Positions 9,701 to 17,496 of a stretch of DNA of 20,891 bases are shown here, in pieces. The translations under genes and the position numbers were made by a program. This stretch comes from Halopseudomonas salina (lineage in GTDB: Bacteria > Pseudomonadota > Gammaproteobacteria > Pseudomonadales > Pseudomonadaceae), in NCBI RefSeq assembly GCF_008641105.1, contig NZ_VTTI01000020.1, positions 1 through 20,891 of the forward strand, read 5' to 3'. Positions within the stretch are counted from its first letter, which is position 1; each line of letters starts with the position of its first letter. Under the pieces are notes generated by a model. The model was not told where the DNA came from. It saw nothing but the letters and a program-made list of their open reading frames with translations, and ran no database searches.

Positions 9701-10445
9701 TGCCCAGGCCATGCTCAAGCGCATGATCGACGAGAAGCAGATCAAGGCCAAGGCCGTAGTTGGATTCTGGCCGGCCAACCAGGTTGACGATGATGATATT
9801 GAACTGCAGGACGCCGACGGCCAGCCCCTGGCCAAACTGCATCAGCTGCGTCAGCAGAATGTGACTCCGGACAAGAAGCCGAGCATGAGCCTGGCGGACT
9901 TTGTTGCGCCAAAGGACTCCGGCAAACAGGACTATATCGGCGGCTTTATCACCACAGCCGGTATCGGTGCTGAAGAATTGTCCAAGCAGTACGAAGACAA
10001 GGACGACGACTACAACGCCATCATGGTCAAGGCCTTGGCTGACCGCCTGGCAGAAGCCTGCGCCGAGTGGCTGCACCGCAAGGTACGTACCGAGCTGTGG
10101 GGCTACATCGAGCAGGAAGACCTGGATAACGACGCACTGATTCGCGAGAAGTACCAGGGCATCCGTCCGGCGCCGGGCTATCCAGCCTGCCCGGATCATA
10201 CCGAAAAGAGCACGCTGTTCAGTCTGCTGGACCCGGAAAGCAACTGCGGCGTGACCCTGACCGAGAGCTTTGCGATGTTCCCGACCGCGGCGGTTAGCGG
10301 TTGGTTCTTCTCCCATCCGCAGTCCAAGTACTTCGCCGTCGGCAAGATCACCAAGGATCAGGTCGAATCCTACAGCGAGCGCAAGGGCGCTCCCTTGAGC
10401 GTCACCGAACGCTGGCTCTCGCCGAACCTGTCCTACGACAACTGA
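6753..10445 (+). CDS. metH: cobalamin-dependent methionine synthase MetH
   Basis: A 1230-residue enzyme, essentially the E. coli length. It transfers a methyl group from 5-methyltetrahydrofolate to homocysteine through methylcobalamin. Four modules are in order. The homocysteine-binding barrel carries zinc ligands Cys250 (GLNCALG) and Cys313-Cys314 (GGCCGTT). The pterin-binding barrel follows from about residue 350 ([14 protein letters not shown]). The cobalamin cap and Rossmann domain has the cobalt-binding His761 in [11 protein letters not shown]. The C-terminal reactivation domain binds S-adenosylmethionine, with [12 protein letters not shown] near 1138. The start at 6753 has GGAG five bases upstream. 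The in-frame extension to 6573 runs across the divergent promoter region and antisense into the neighbour, so it is rejected. The MATE gene starts 7 bp after the stop. Confidence 0.96.
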   Translation: MSERSARLQALHSALSQRILILDGGMGTMIQSYKFEETDFRGERFADWPSDLKGNNDLLVLSQPDAIAAMEKAYLDAGADIIETNTFNSTRVSQADYGMQDLAYELNVEGARLARRVCDEKTAETPDRPRFVAGVLGPTSRTCSISPDVNNPGYRNVTFDELVADYIESTKGLIEGGVDLILIETIFDTLNAKAAIFAVQEVFEQQGFELPIMISGTITDASGRTLSGQTTEAFWNSIAHAKPISVGLNCALGAKDLRPYLEELSNKADTHISAHPNAGLPNEFGEYDETPEQTAAVIEEFAEAGFLNIVGGCCGTTPEHIRAIAEAVASYPPRAIPDIPKACRLSGLEPFTIDRSSLFVNVGERTNITGSARFARLIREDNYTEALEVALQQVESGAQIIDINMDEGMLDSKAAMVTFLNLIAGEPDISRVPIMIDSSKWEVIEAGLKCIQGKGIVNSISMKEGVEQFKQQARLCKRYGAAVVVMAFDEKGQADTEQRKREICKRSYDILVDEIGFPPQDIIFDPNIFAIATGIEEHNNYAVDFINACAYIRAELPHALTSGGVSNVSFSFRGNNPVREAIHSVFLLHAIRAGLNMGIVNAGQLEIYDEIPKKLRDIVEDVVLNRNPEATDALLAIADEYKGDGSVKEAETEEWRSLDVNKRLEHSLVKGITAWIVEDTEEARQQCARPIEVIEGPLMAGMNIVGDLFGAGKMFLPQVVKSARVMKQAVAHLIPFIEAEKGDKPEAKGKILMATVKGDVHDIGKNIVGVVLGCNGYDVVDMGVMVPAEKILKTAIAEKCDIIGLSGLITPSLDEMVHVAKEMQRQGFSLPLMIGGATTSKAHTAVKIDPHYKNDAVIYVTDASRAVGVATSLLSKEIKPDYVAKIRAEYEVVRERTANRRARTEYLSYEQARANKFQLDWDSYEPPAPSFTGTRTLDDIDLAEIAEFIDWTPFFISWDLAGKYPRILEDDVVGEAARSLFADAQAMLKRMIDEKQIKAKAVVGFWPANQVDDDDIELQDADGQPLAKLHQLRQQNVTPDKKPSMSLADFVAPKDSGKQDYIGGFITTAGIGAEELSKQYEDKDDDYNAIMVKALADRLAEACAEWLHRKVRTELWGYIEQEDLDNDALIREKYQGIRPAPGYPACPDHTEKSTLFSLLDPESNCGVTLTESFAMFPTAAVSGWFFSHPQSKYFAVGKITKDQVESYSERKGAPLSVTERWLSPNLSYDN

Positions 10446-10452
10446 TCGGCTG

Positions 10453-11787
10453 ATGTCGATCCTGCCAGGCCGCGACAAGCTCAGAACCATCACCTTTCTG
10501 GGCTTGCCGATCATGGGCGGCATGCTCAGCCAGAGCCTGCTGAATCTGGTGGATGCGGCCATGGTCGGCAGTCTGGGCAGTGCGGCTCTGGCCGGCGTGG
10601 GTCTGGGCAGTTACATCAACTTCATGGCGGTAGCGCTGGTCATGGGTCTGGGCGCCGGCGTGCAAGCCATGGTGGCGCGGCGGCGCGGCGAGGGTAATAC
10701 CGCGCACCTGGCCCGGCCGCTCAACGAAGGCCTGCTGATTGCCCTCATCCTGGCGATACCCCTCACACTGATTGGCTGGTTTCAGGCGGCCAATATCATG
10801 GCCTTTCTATCTGCAGACACCGCGGTGCAGGAGATCGGTACCGGTTACTTCCAGTGGCGGGCATTGGCCATATTCGCGGTAGGGGCCAACTTTGCCTTTC
10901 GTGGTTACTGGAACGGCATACGCCAGACCGGACTGTATCTGCAGATTCTGATCGTCATGCATCTGCTCAACGTGCTGATCAGCTACGGCCTGATCTTCGG
11001 CCGCTTCGGCTTACCCGAGCTGGGCGCAGCCGGCTCGGGCCTGGGTACCTGTATTGCCATGTTTATCGGCGCCGGTATGTACGTGGCCATCACCTGGCAC
11101 AAGGGGCGTCACCACGGATTTTTGCGCACACGACCGCGCAGTCGTGATATCCGCGCCATGCTGCGCCTGTCAGTTCCCAACTCCCTGCAGCAGTTCTTTT
11201 TCGCCACCGGCATCACCACTCTGTTCTGGATCGTTGCGCAGATTGGCACCTCCGAACTGGCAATCGCCCACGTATTGGTCAACCTCTCGCTGTTTCTGAT
11301 CCTGCCGGGCGTCGGCCTGGGTATGGCCGCCACTACCCTGGTCTCCCACAGCCTGGGGGACAGCAAACCCGAAGAAGCCTACCGCTGGGGGTGGGATGTG
11401 GCGCGCGTTGCCGTGTGTGCGCTGTTTGTGATGGGCATGCCCTTCTGGCTGGCACCCCATCTGGTGTTGAGCCTGTTCACCCAGGACCCGGAGCTGCTGG
11501 CGCTCGGCGAATGGCCCTTGCGGGTAACCGGCATCGGCATGGCGCTAGATGCCACCGCCCTGGTGCTCACCCAGGCCCTGCTGGGCGCCGGCGCAAGCCG
11601 CACAGTGATGGCGGTGAATCTGGGCAGCCAGTGGCTGGTATTTCTGCCGCTGGCGTATCTGGCCGGGCCGGTACTGGGCGGCGGGCTACTGACCATCTGG
11701 ATACTGCAAAGCTGCTACCGCGCCGCCAACTCGGTCATCTTTGCACTGGTCTGGCGCCGCCGGCATTGGGCAGACATTCGCATATGA
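10453..11787 (+). CDS. MATE family multidrug/metabolite exporter
   Basis: A 444-residue inner-membrane protein with about 12 hydrophobic segments in the two-times-six MATE pattern. The N-terminal helix 1-2 region (GLPIMGGMLSQSLLNLVDAA then MVGSLGSAALAGVGLG) is typical of NorM/DinF-like exporters. The second half repeats it (LRLSVPNSLQQFFFATGI). MATE proteins use Na+ or H+ gradients to expel cationic drugs or metabolites; the substrate here is not predictable. The ATG at 10453 follows the metH stop by only 7 bp with no clear Shine-Dalgarno, which suggests translational coupling to metH. A short C-terminal basic tail (WRRRHWADIRI) ends the protein. DUF2970 follows 44 bp downstream. Confidence 0.9.
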   Translation: MSILPGRDKLRTITFLGLPIMGGMLSQSLLNLVDAAMVGSLGSAALAGVGLGSYINFMAVALVMGLGAGVQAMVARRRGEGNTAHLARPLNEGLLIALILAIPLTLIGWFQAANIMAFLSADTAVQEIGTGYFQWRALAIFAVGANFAFRGYWNGIRQTGLYLQILIVMHLLNVLISYGLIFGRFGLPELGAAGSGLGTCIAMFIGAGMYVAITWHKGRHHGFLRTRPRSRDIRAMLRLSVPNSLQQFFFATGITTLFWIVAQIGTSELAIAHVLVNLSLFLILPGVGLGMAATTLVSHSLGDSKPEEAYRWGWDVARVAVCALFVMGMPFWLAPHLVLSLFTQDPELLALGEWPLRVTGIGMALDATALVLTQALLGAGASRTVMAVNLGSQWLVFLPLAYLAGPVLGGGLLTIWILQSCYRAANSVIFALVWRRRHWADIRI

Positions 11788-11831
11788 CGCCCGATGTGCG
11801 ATCATCTGACAAAACACAGGCCGGAGAGACT

Positions 11832-12083
11832 ATGAGCACTGGGAGCACGGGTGATCAGCAGGATCAGAAAAAAGAAGAGCACGAAGGCGGCATGACCTTC
11901 GGCCAGACCTTCATGAGCGTATTATGGGCAGCTCTTGGTGTGCAGAGCAGCAAGGCGCGCGAGCGCGACTTCACCAAGGGCAAGCCTAGCCATTTCATTC
12001 TGCTCGGGATCGGCTTTACGCTGGCTTTCGTACTGATTATTGTCGCAGTGGTAAATCTGGTGTTGTATCTGGCGGGACTGTAG
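11832..12083 (+). CDS. DUF2970 family small membrane protein
   Basis: An 83-residue protein with a charged, Gln/Glu-rich N-terminus (1-20). The conserved patch GQTFMSVLWAALGVQSSKAR and RDFTKGKPSHF follows, then one C-terminal transmembrane helix (about 54-80). The pattern VQSSKxRERDF plus GKPSHFI is the DUF2970 signature as I know it. Function is unknown. The ATG at 11832 has GGAG five bases upstream. An in-frame upstream extension exists but overlaps the MATE gene and has no homologous look. The gene is probably the last of a metH-MATE-DUF2970 run and ends before a strong hairpin. Confidence 0.82.
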   Translation: MSTGSTGDQQDQKKEEHEGGMTFGQTFMSVLWAALGVQSSKARERDFTKGKPSHFILLGIGFTLAFVLIIVAVVNLVLYLAGL

Positions 12084-12121
12084 CGAAGAGGCTCATTTGC
12101 CTGGCGATGACAAACCCGAAC

Positions 12122-12145
12122 ACTTCGCCCGGAGCCGGGCGAAGT
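12122..12145. terminator. bidirectional hairpin between DUF2970 and a minus-strand microprotein gene
   Basis: ACTTCGCCCGG (12122-12132) and CCGGGCGAAGT (12135-12145) form a perfect 11-bp stem with an AG loop, effectively a 10-bp stem with a tetraloop. It lies between two converging genes. There is no strong U-tract on either side, so its efficiency is uncertain, but position and symmetry suggest a shared terminator. Confidence 0.7.
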
Positions 12146-12155
12146 CGGAATTCGC

Positions 12156-12278
12156 TTAGTGCTGGCTAACCCAGAAAACGGCAGTCGCCACGGCAATCAG
12201 AATCAGCGCCACCGCCGCAAAGGCATCAAGGTGGCTATCGGTGTTATTACCTGAATCCTGCATTTCTTGCTCGTTCAT
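12156..12278 (-). CDS. 40-residue single-pass membrane microprotein
   Basis: A short frame reads MNEQEMQDSG, NNTDSHLDAF, then a hydrophobic helix AAVALILIAVATAVFWV and the end SQH. This gives a polar, acidic N-terminus and one transmembrane helix close to the C-terminus. The start at 12278 has AAGGA seven bases upstream. A second in-frame ATG at 12284 sits only one base from that site and is less likely. The gene converges on DUF2970 across the 12122-12145 hairpin and is divergent from cysI. No family is recognised with certainty. The fit of Shine-Dalgarno, start, transmembrane segment and terminator is what supports it as a real gene. Confidence 0.65.
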   Translation of the reverse strand: MNEQEMQDSGNNTDSHLDAFAAVALILIAVATAVFWVSQH

Positions 12279-12443
12279 GGCCATGTCCTTTCTTGTTTTT
12301 GTAAACAACTTTGGGTCTATACAGGCGATACGTTAAGCTGGTGATGGCGTAACTGTCAAACATGCGGAGCATTAGTGCATATAAAGGCTGCACAGGGCCG
12401 ACAAACCCTTCCAAACTGATCTAAACATATACATAAACATTCC

Positions 12444-12472
12444 TTTTGTGCATATCGAAAATTTGCTATCTT
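12444..12472 (+). promoter_or_regulatory. probable cysI promoter
   Basis: TATCTT (12467-12472) preceded by TG at 12464-12465 forms an extended -10. TTTTGT (12444-12449) lies 17 bp upstream as a weak -35. The flank at 12420-12445 is AT-rich (AAACATATACATAAACATT), a plausible activator-binding stretch. Sulfite reductase genes are commonly activated by CysB in gammaproteobacteria; CysB binding here is inference. The leader would be about 75 nt. Confidence 0.45.
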
Positions 12473-12525
12473 CCCGCCTCAAGTTTCGGCCGAATGGGTA
12501 GAGCTGCGTCCTTTTTCGCGCTCCC

Positions 12526-12547
12526 CAACCTTACTACCGACAGGTTG
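12526..12547 (+). promoter_or_regulatory. hairpin covering the cysI ribosome binding site
   Basis: CAACCT (12526-12531) pairs with AGGTTG (12542-12547). The second arm holds the only Shine-Dalgarno-like sequence (AGG, eight bases before the ATG at 12553). A folded leader would partly hide the site. Whether this has regulatory meaning is unknown. Confidence 0.3.
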
Positions 12548-12552
12548 TCAGA

Positions 12553-14211
12553 ATGTATATCTACGACGAGTATGACCAACGGATTGTCGAGGAACGTGTA
12601 GCACAGTTCCGCGATCAGACCCGCCGCTATCTGGCCGGCGAGTTGACCGACCCCGAATTCCTGCCGCTGCGCCTGCAGAACGGCCTTTACGTTCAGCGTT
12701 ATGCACCCATGCTGCGTATCGCCATTCCGTACGGCCTGATCTCCTCCACGCAGATGCGCAAGCTGGCTTTTATTGCCCGCGAATACGACAAAGGCTACGC
12801 CCACTTCAGTACCCGCCAGAACGTACAGTTCAACTGGCCTGCCCTTGAAGACGTGCCGGATATTCTCGCGCACCTGGCCGAAGTACAGATGCACGCCATC
12901 CAGACCAGCGGCAACTGCATTCGTAACACCACCACCGACCAGTTTGCCGGCGTGGCCGCAGACGAGCTGGTGGATCCGCGCCCCTGGTGCGAGATCATCC
13001 GTCAGTGGTCGACCTTCCACCCGGAATTCGCTTTCCTGCCGCGCAAGTTCAAGATCGCCGTCAACGGCGCCACCGAAGACCGTGCCGCCATCGGCGTGCA
13101 CGACATAGGTTTGAACGTGGTCAAGAACGATGCTGGCGAAATCGGCTTCCGCGTGCTGGTTGGCGGCGGTCTGGGTCGCACGCCCATGGTAGGCAGCGAG
13201 ATCAATGCCTTCCTGCCCTGGCAGCACCTGCTCAGCTATCTCGACGCCATCCTGCGTGTTTACAACCGCTATGGCCGTCGCGATAACAAGTACAAGGCGC
13301 GCATCAAGATTCTGGTCAAGGCCCTGACCCCGGCCGTGTTTGCCGAGCGTGTGGAAGCCGAATGGCAGCACACCAAGGATGGCCCGACCACCCTGACCGA
13401 AGATGAGCTCAAGCGCGTCGCAACCCACTTCAGCGCGCCCGCTTACGAAACCCTGCGTGGTGACGACGACGCCTACCTGGCACAGCGTCAAGCGGACAAG
13501 GGCTTCAACAACTGGGCCCTGCGCAACGTGCACGCCCACAAGGTGCCCGGTTACGCCGCCGTTACCCTGTCGCTCAAACCGACCGCTGTTGCACCCGGTG
13601 ACGCTAACGATCGCCAACTGGACGCTGCTGCCGAATTGGCCGACCGTTTCAGCTTCGGCGAGCTGCGCGTGACCCACCAGCAGAACCTGGTACTGGCCGA
13701 CGTACGCCAGGCCGACCTGCACGCACTCTGGCAGGCCGCCAAGGAACAAGGCTTCGCCACGCCGAACATCGGCCTGCTGACCGACATTATCTGCTGCCCC
13801 GGTGGCGACTTCTGCTCCCTGGCCAACGCCAAGTCCATCCCGATTGCCGAAGCCATCCAGCGCACCTTCGATGACCTGGATTACCTGCACGACATCGGCG
13901 ATCTGGACCTGAATATCTCCGGCTGCATGAACGCCTGTGGCCACCACCACGTCGGCCATATCGGCATTCTGGGTGTGGACAAGAAAGGCGCCGAGTTCTA
14001 CCAGGTCTCCCTGGGTGGCGAAAGTGGTCGCAACGCCGCTATCGGCAAGATCCTCGGCCCCTCCTTCGCCGCCGAAGAAATGCCCGCCGTGGTCACCAAG
14101 GTAGTGGATGTATACCTGGAGAAACGCACACCGGAAGAGAACTTCATCGACACCTTCCAGCGTATCGGCATGGACCCCTTCAAGGAGCGTGTATATGCAG
14201 CAACTCATTAA
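12553..14211 (+). CDS. cysI: sulfite reductase hemoprotein (nitrite/sulfite reductase beta-type) CysI
   Basis: A 552-residue siroheme and 4Fe-4S enzyme of the nitrite/sulfite reductase family, reducing sulfite to sulfide for cysteine synthesis in the cytoplasm. It has the twofold repeat of ferredoxin-like and siroheme domains. The N-terminal half carries FSTRQNVQFNW and TSGNCIRNTTTDQFAG. The C-terminal half carries the cluster ligands Cys415 and Cys421 (CCPGGDFC) and Cys458 and Cys462 (SGCMNACGHHHVGHIG), the C-x5-C then C-x3-C pattern. Pseudomonads use this type of CysI with a DUF934 partner rather than the enterobacterial CysJ flavoprotein subunit. No cysJ is present here. The stop overlaps the DUF934 gene by 17 bp, so the two are co-translated. 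Confidence 0.93.
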   Translation: MYIYDEYDQRIVEERVAQFRDQTRRYLAGELTDPEFLPLRLQNGLYVQRYAPMLRIAIPYGLISSTQMRKLAFIAREYDKGYAHFSTRQNVQFNWPALEDVPDILAHLAEVQMHAIQTSGNCIRNTTTDQFAGVAADELVDPRPWCEIIRQWSTFHPEFAFLPRKFKIAVNGATEDRAAIGVHDIGLNVVKNDAGEIGFRVLVGGGLGRTPMVGSEINAFLPWQHLLSYLDAILRVYNRYGRRDNKYKARIKILVKALTPAVFAERVEAEWQHTKDGPTTLTEDELKRVATHFSAPAYETLRGDDDAYLAQRQADKGFNNWALRNVHAHKVPGYAAVTLSLKPTAVAPGDANDRQLDAAAELADRFSFGELRVTHQQNLVLADVRQADLHALWQAAKEQGFATPNIGLLTDIICCPGGDFCSLANAKSIPIAEAIQRTFDDLDYLHDIGDLDLNISGCMNACGHHHVGHIGILGVDKKGAEFYQVSLGGESGRNAAIGKILGPSFAAEEMPAVVTKVVDVYLEKRTPEENFIDTFQRIGMDPFKERVYAATH

Positions 14212-14692
14212 GGGCGAAGCACTGGTCAGGGAAACCTGGCACCTGCTGCCAGCCGACACCACCCTGGATGGCATGTCCAACTGTGACGACCTGATCGTAC
14301 CGCTGGCCCTGTGGCTGGATCACGCCCACGCCCTCAAAGCCCGCGATGGCGGCCTCGGCGTGTGGCTGAACAGCGATGAAGAAGTGGAAGCCATTGCCGA
14401 CGACCTGGAACACTTTCAGGTCGTCGCACTGAACTTCCCGGTATTCAGCGACGGCCGCAGCTACTCCAACGCCCGCCTGCTGCGCGACCGCTACGGCTAC
14501 AAAGGCGAAGTCCGCGCCATCGGCGACGTACTGCGCGATCAGCTGTTCCTCATGAAACGCTGCGGCTTTGATGCCTATGTGATTCGTGAAGACCGTAATG
14601 CCGAGGAAGCCCTGCAGAGTCTGAAGGACTTTTCAGAGGTGTATCAGGCGGCTACTGATCAGCCACAGCCGTTGTTTCGTCGGCGGGGTTGA
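14195..14692 (+). CDS. DUF934 protein, sulfite reductase accessory partner
   Basis: A 165-residue cytoplasmic protein with the DUF934 core (VWLNSDEEVEAI, NFPVFSDGRSYSNARLLRDR, GDVLRDQLFLMKRCGFDAY). The family is found next to CysI in Pseudomonas and relatives. It is thought to support sulfite reduction, but its biochemistry is unclear. The start at 14195 lies inside the last codons of cysI and has AGGAG eight bases upstream; the frame extends further upstream only as antisense-like overlap of cysI. The gene ends 14 bp before an intrinsic terminator, closing a two-gene operon. Confidence 0.9.
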   Translation: MQQLIKGEALVRETWHLLPADTTLDGMSNCDDLIVPLALWLDHAHALKARDGGLGVWLNSDEEVEAIADDLEHFQVVALNFPVFSDGRSYSNARLLRDRYGYKGEVRAIGDVLRDQLFLMKRCGFDAYVIREDRNAEEALQSLKDFSEVYQAATDQPQPLFRRRG

Positions 14693-14706
14693 TACCTCCG
14701 AACTAA

Positions 14707-14734
14707 AGCCGGGGCGTTCTGCTCCGGTTGTTTT
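14707..14734 (+). terminator. intrinsic terminator of the cysI-DUF934 operon
   Basis: AGCCGGGGC (14707-14715), loop GTTCT and GCTCCGGTT (14721-14729) form a 9-bp stem with two G-T pairs. It is followed by TTGTTTT. The spacing from the DUF934 stop is 14 bp. This is a classical rho-independent terminator. Confidence 0.85.
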
Positions 14735-15074
14735 ACCCCTTCCCCTCTAGATAGAACCCAACTGCGCTGCGGATAGCTGCGGGCGGTTGTTGGCTATGGG
14801 CGGGGATTTTTCGTTGCGCCCGGCTATAAAACCGTAGCACTATGCCAGTAGCTGCTGACGCGCAGTCCCCTCTTTGGTGGCATGGATGCCCTTGGTCTTA
14901 TACTTCAAGCATTCTCTCCTTCATAAGGTAACTGTTAGCGTGAGATAAACAGTTTATTGTTTAGCTAAGCGAGAAGACCTGCCCGGACTAACGTACTGGA
15001 ATACCCGCTAACTGCATGCAAGTGCATTTAAGCTAATCGCCAATCGCCATACTCCAATTAAAAATGGACAAAGA
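14735..15074. other. intergenic transition from core to AT-rich accessory DNA
   Basis: No convincing gene is seen in these 340 bp. A minus-strand frame at 14840-14908 (TTG start with GGAG seven bases upstream, 22 residues beginning MKYKTKGIHATKEG if initiated there) may be a tiny gene or a gene remnant. A nested inverted repeat lies at 14935-14968: TTAGC (14935-14939) and GCTAA (14964-14968) enclose TAAACA-GTTTAT-TGTTTA (14946-14963). A second small palindrome, ATGCA-AG-TGCAT, is at 15016-15027. GC content falls visibly across this stretch. Confidence 0.45.
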
Positions 15075-15725
15075 ATGGAAAATTACGAAAAATACGCTGA
15101 GCACACCAAGACTAGAGATTGGAAATCCATTTGCCAACTAAATGACGTTGAACTCGACTCTTTTGGCACGAGAAAAGAACTGAATGTCCTGCCAGAGTAT
15201 TTAGAAAAAAATGAAACTGTTTTTGCTTTAACATCAGGAGTCATGAAACAGAGCGATACATCCAATACATTCGATTTTGGAACCAATACATGGCTTGTTG
15301 CGCTCACAAGCGACAGATTTCTTTTTCTTGATGCAGCGATGCTTACAAGTTCTGTCGACTCTCAGAGTATTCGCCACGAGCGTGTACAAGCTGTCTCGGC
15401 TTCTCAAGGCTTTGTGTTAGGGAAAATATCTATTGATCTAGGAAACAGAATGCTGGTTATTGACAACTGCCACAAGTCAACTGTCAAAGCCATGGCGAGT
15501 CTTGCCAACAAGTGGATTAAAGAGCTTAGCGATAAAAAAGACATCTCAAACAATGTAATTCCAGCATTGTCGCAAACGCCCCTTTTCGATTTATTAGAGA
15601 GGTTGGAAAAGTTCTTCACTTTAGGCGCTTTGTCAGATGAGGAGTTTAAAGAGGCCAGGGCGAAGATTTTAGATTCTAACGAATTTAAAAAAGAGAAAGA
15701 GAAGCTCTTATCCTCTATAACGTGA
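15075..15725 (+). CDS. bacterial PH-like domain protein with C-terminal SHOCT-like motif
   Basis: A 216-residue protein without signal peptide or transmembrane helix. Residues about 40-150 look like a bacterial PH-type domain (EKNETVFALTSGVMK, then WLVALTSDRFLFLD, then RHERVQAVSASQGFVLGKI), a fold seen in YvbH/bPH proteins. Residues about 171-199 (DLLERLEKFFTLGALSDEEF) match the short SHOCT motif, which is often at protein ends and thought to mediate oligomerisation. A lysine-rich helix closes the protein. Function is unknown. Codon usage and composition are AT-rich, unlike the upstream genes, and the ribosome site is weak (GGACAAAG). A GGGGCCAGAT motif begins 12 bp after the stop. Confidence 0.7.
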   Translation: MENYEKYAEHTKTRDWKSICQLNDVELDSFGTRKELNVLPEYLEKNETVFALTSGVMKQSDTSNTFDFGTNTWLVALTSDRFLFLDAAMLTSSVDSQSIRHERVQAVSASQGFVLGKISIDLGNRMLVIDNCHKSTVKAMASLANKWIKELSDKKDISNNVIPALSQTPLFDLLERLEKFFTLGALSDEEFKEARAKILDSNEFKKEKEKLLSSIT

Positions 15726-15737
15726 TTAGGCGTAACT

Positions 15738-15790
15738 GGGGCCAGATGAGCACTTCAGGGTCACTTCATTCGACCAGGGCAAGTATCTGG
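15738..15790. repeat. spacer element 1 (GGGGCCAGAT ... ATCTGG)
   Basis: GGGGCCAGATGAG (15738-15750) is a variant of the GGGGTCAGATGAA motif found at 18771 and 19431. An inverted partner ATCTGG (15785-15790) pairs with CCAGAT (15742-15747). The unit fills most of the 102-bp gap between two accessory genes. Confidence 0.5.
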
Positions 15791-15827
15791 TTAATAATCA
15801 CGATCTATTAACTACAAGGACTTTACT

Positions 15828-16448
15828 TTGAAAAATATTATTCTCGTCACGATGCTAACCTTAGCCGTTGCAGGATGCGATAAGGTCGAAGAAGATACCG
15901 CGCAGACAAACCAGCCCCCGTCTATGTGCGGAAAGGATACGGATTGCAAGGGGGATCGGATTTGCGAAAGCGGTCAGTGCATTTCACCTGGATCGCAGAC
16001 TTTAGACGCCCCGATTTCCGAAGCGGCAGCGCCAGCAGCTCCAAGCATTGAATATGAAGCCATACTGATTTCTGGTGATACGGCAGGCCCATTCGATACG
16101 GCCTATATGGATCTTGGCACCGCTCTCAATTACCAATCCAGAGCTGGTGTAGCAAACCTCATGGAACAGGTTGTAGAAGATCCCGAAGCTACAGGCTATG
16201 TTAAAATCGAAAAAGTTTATGCATTCGGACCAGATAGATACGTTTTGGTTGTCTCAACAGGCGAAAGTGGCAACTCCTGCCCGGCGACGACATACGTCTT
16301 CAGCTACGACACTAAAGGTGAATATGTTGATAGCAAAGCCAGCATTGATGGCTGCTCAGAGACTGTCGAAGCCTTTGCTGAAGGGAATAAGTTGAGCATC
16401 AAGAAAGAAGGCGCAACCACCGTCATATACAATGGTAAAGTCAGCTAA
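15828..16448 (+). CDS. predicted lipoprotein with Cys-rich module
   Basis: A 206-residue protein. A lipoprotein signal peptide ends in the lipobox LAVAGC, with lipidated Cys17; Asp at the next position would favour inner-membrane retention under the E. coli rule. Residues 34-51 hold four cysteines in the pattern MCGKDTDCKGDRICESGQC, a short disulfide-type module seen in exported proteins. A Pro/Ala-rich linker (about 59-73) precedes a C-terminal beta-rich domain with Cys151 and Cys176. The start is TTG at 15828, chosen because AAGGA lies seven bases upstream and the signal peptide begins there. The protein family was not recognised. The gene is part of the AT-rich plus-strand accessory run. 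Confidence 0.72.
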   Translation: MKNIILVTMLTLAVAGCDKVEEDTAQTNQPPSMCGKDTDCKGDRICESGQCISPGSQTLDAPISEAAAPAAPSIEYEAILISGDTAGPFDTAYMDLGTALNYQSRAGVANLMEQVVEDPEATGYVKIEKVYAFGPDRYVLVVSTGESGNSCPATTYVFSYDTKGEYVDSKASIDGCSETVEAFAEGNKLSIKKEGATTVIYNGKVS

Positions 16449-16537
16449 CTCCAAGCAAGACTGAAAAATTTATTGCAAAAACGAAGTGGATATATTTGTT
16501 TAACGCTTTTATTTCTTAACAACTATAGGGATACTCA

Positions 16538-16927
16538 ATGTTACGCTCAATTTCGGTTATTATTTTAATGTCTACTTTTCTTATCTCCGGATGTTCAACA
16601 CTGGCAGACGCGCAAGCTGCAAAAGGACAAGGTACTACTAAAGTTTACGAGAAAGATTTTGATACTGTGTGGCAATCGACAAAGGAAGTGGTAATAAGCT
16701 CAAAACTAGACTTAGTGTCAGCAAATAAAACAGAAGGGAAGATTTTGGCTCAAAGATCCATGACCGCCTTCAGTTACGGGGAGAACGTTGCAATCTTTGT
16801 TGAACCTATTCAAAGAAATACCAAAACACGGGTTGAGATCGTAAACAAAAAGACTGTCGCAGCAAACCTTACCGCAGCCAATTGGGAAGTAGCTTTATTT
16901 AGAGCGCTTGATCAAAAGCTTAAATGA
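16538..16927 (+). CDS. small predicted lipoprotein
   Basis: A 129-residue protein. The signal peptide ends in LISGC (lipidated Cys19), with Ser next, which would favour outer-membrane sorting. The rest (YEKDFDTVWQSTKEVVISSK, then GKILAQRS, then ENVAIFVEPI and TRVEIVNKK) has the alternating helix-strand look of small BamC- or DUF3568-like envelope lipoproteins. This resemblance is impressionistic and no function is claimed. The start ATG at 16538 has TAGGGA seven bases upstream. The 89-bp gap before it has no repeat motif, unlike the other gaps. A GGGGTCAGAT motif begins 27 bp after the stop. Confidence 0.65.
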   Translation: MLRSISVIILMSTFLISGCSTLADAQAAKGQGTTKVYEKDFDTVWQSTKEVVISSKLDLVSANKTEGKILAQRSMTAFSYGENVAIFVEPIQRNTKTRVEIVNKKTVAANLTAANWEVALFRALDQKLK

Positions 16928-16954
16928 GCCACCACAGGATTAAGGTGCCGGATC

Positions 16955-17018
16955 GGGGTCAGATACCTTGCCACCCTATTGCCCTCATCCCTTGTCCGAA
17001 GATGATAATATCCTGACC
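16955..17018. repeat. spacer element 2 (GGGGTCAGATACC ... CTGACC)
   Basis: GGGGTCAGATACCTTGCC begins at 16955. TATCCTGACC at 17009-17018 is its imperfect inverted partner: GGTCAG pairs with CTGACC and ATA with TAT, with one extra base. The 64-bp unit lies between two exported-protein genes. Confidence 0.5.
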
Positions 17019-17053
17019 TGAATAAGCCACCCCTCGGCACTAATGGATCCATA

Positions 17054-17485
17054 ATGAAAACGATATTCTTTATTATTGCACTCGCAACATTTGCGCCATG
17101 GTCGTACGCTGCAGATGTGTTCTGTGACACTGGCCGCATTCACCCTATCGACGACCAATTCGCGCTTGAGTTGGAGCAAAGCGGCGGAACCACGGTGGAT
17201 ATTCGTAATGCCCAAGGAAACGCTCATGAAGGCTGGGACAGAGAATTAAATCGTGTGTATCGCGAGCTGATGGACATTCTCCCTGCTGAAGAAAAATTGT
17301 TATTAAGAGACGCACAAAGAGCATGGCTTAATTTTCGTGACACAGAAGCGAGATTTTGGTGGTCTGAAAATATTTCAGGTGGAGGTACTATGCAGCCAAT
17401 TAATGTTTCTGGCTATGGCATAGAACAATTGAAGGGGCGAGTATGCCAGCTATCTAAATACGAGCAGGCAGCAATGCATTTTTGA
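17054..17485 (+). CDS. secreted LprI/DUF1311-like protein
   Basis: A 143-residue protein. The signal peptide is MKTIFFIIALATFAPWSYA, with cleavage before ADVF. The mature core WDRELNRVYRELMDILP then RDAQRAWLNFRDTEA (about 61-99) is the LprI/DUF1311 pattern, named after a mycobacterial lysozyme inhibitor. Cys24 and Cys131 may form a disulfide. Family members are periplasmic; lysozyme inhibition is shown only for a few, so that role is inference. The start ATG at 17054 is fixed by the signal peptide, and the ribosome site is poor. Upstream is spacer element 2, and a related repeat begins 13 bp after the stop. Confidence 0.75.
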   Translation: MKTIFFIIALATFAPWSYAADVFCDTGRIHPIDDQFALELEQSGGTTVDIRNAQGNAHEGWDRELNRVYRELMDILPAEEKLLLRDAQRAWLNFRDTEARFWWSENISGGGTMQPINVSGYGIEQLKGRVCQLSKYEQAAMHF

Positions 17486-17496
17486 TCGAGGAGTAA

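Noticed and set aside
7785..10562. A 925-codon open frame antisense to metH
   Set aside because: It lies wholly opposite a 1230-residue protein with every MetH motif. Long antisense frames are common in GC-rich codon-biased genes, and its translation shows no domain.
12466..14280. A 604-codon open frame antisense to cysI, and a 409-codon frame antisense to uup (1011-2240)
   Set aside because: Both are shadows of strongly supported genes, with no ribosome site and no recognisable protein features.
14840..14908. 22-codon minus-strand frame with a GGAG-preceded TTG
   Set aside because: Too short and featureless to call a gene; recorded only as a possible remnant in the intergenic entry.
16444..16503. 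GCTAAC ... GTTTAAC 60 bp apart, reminiscent of attC ends
   Set aside because: Each end departs from consensus and the inner sequences do not pair, so no attC fold is possible.
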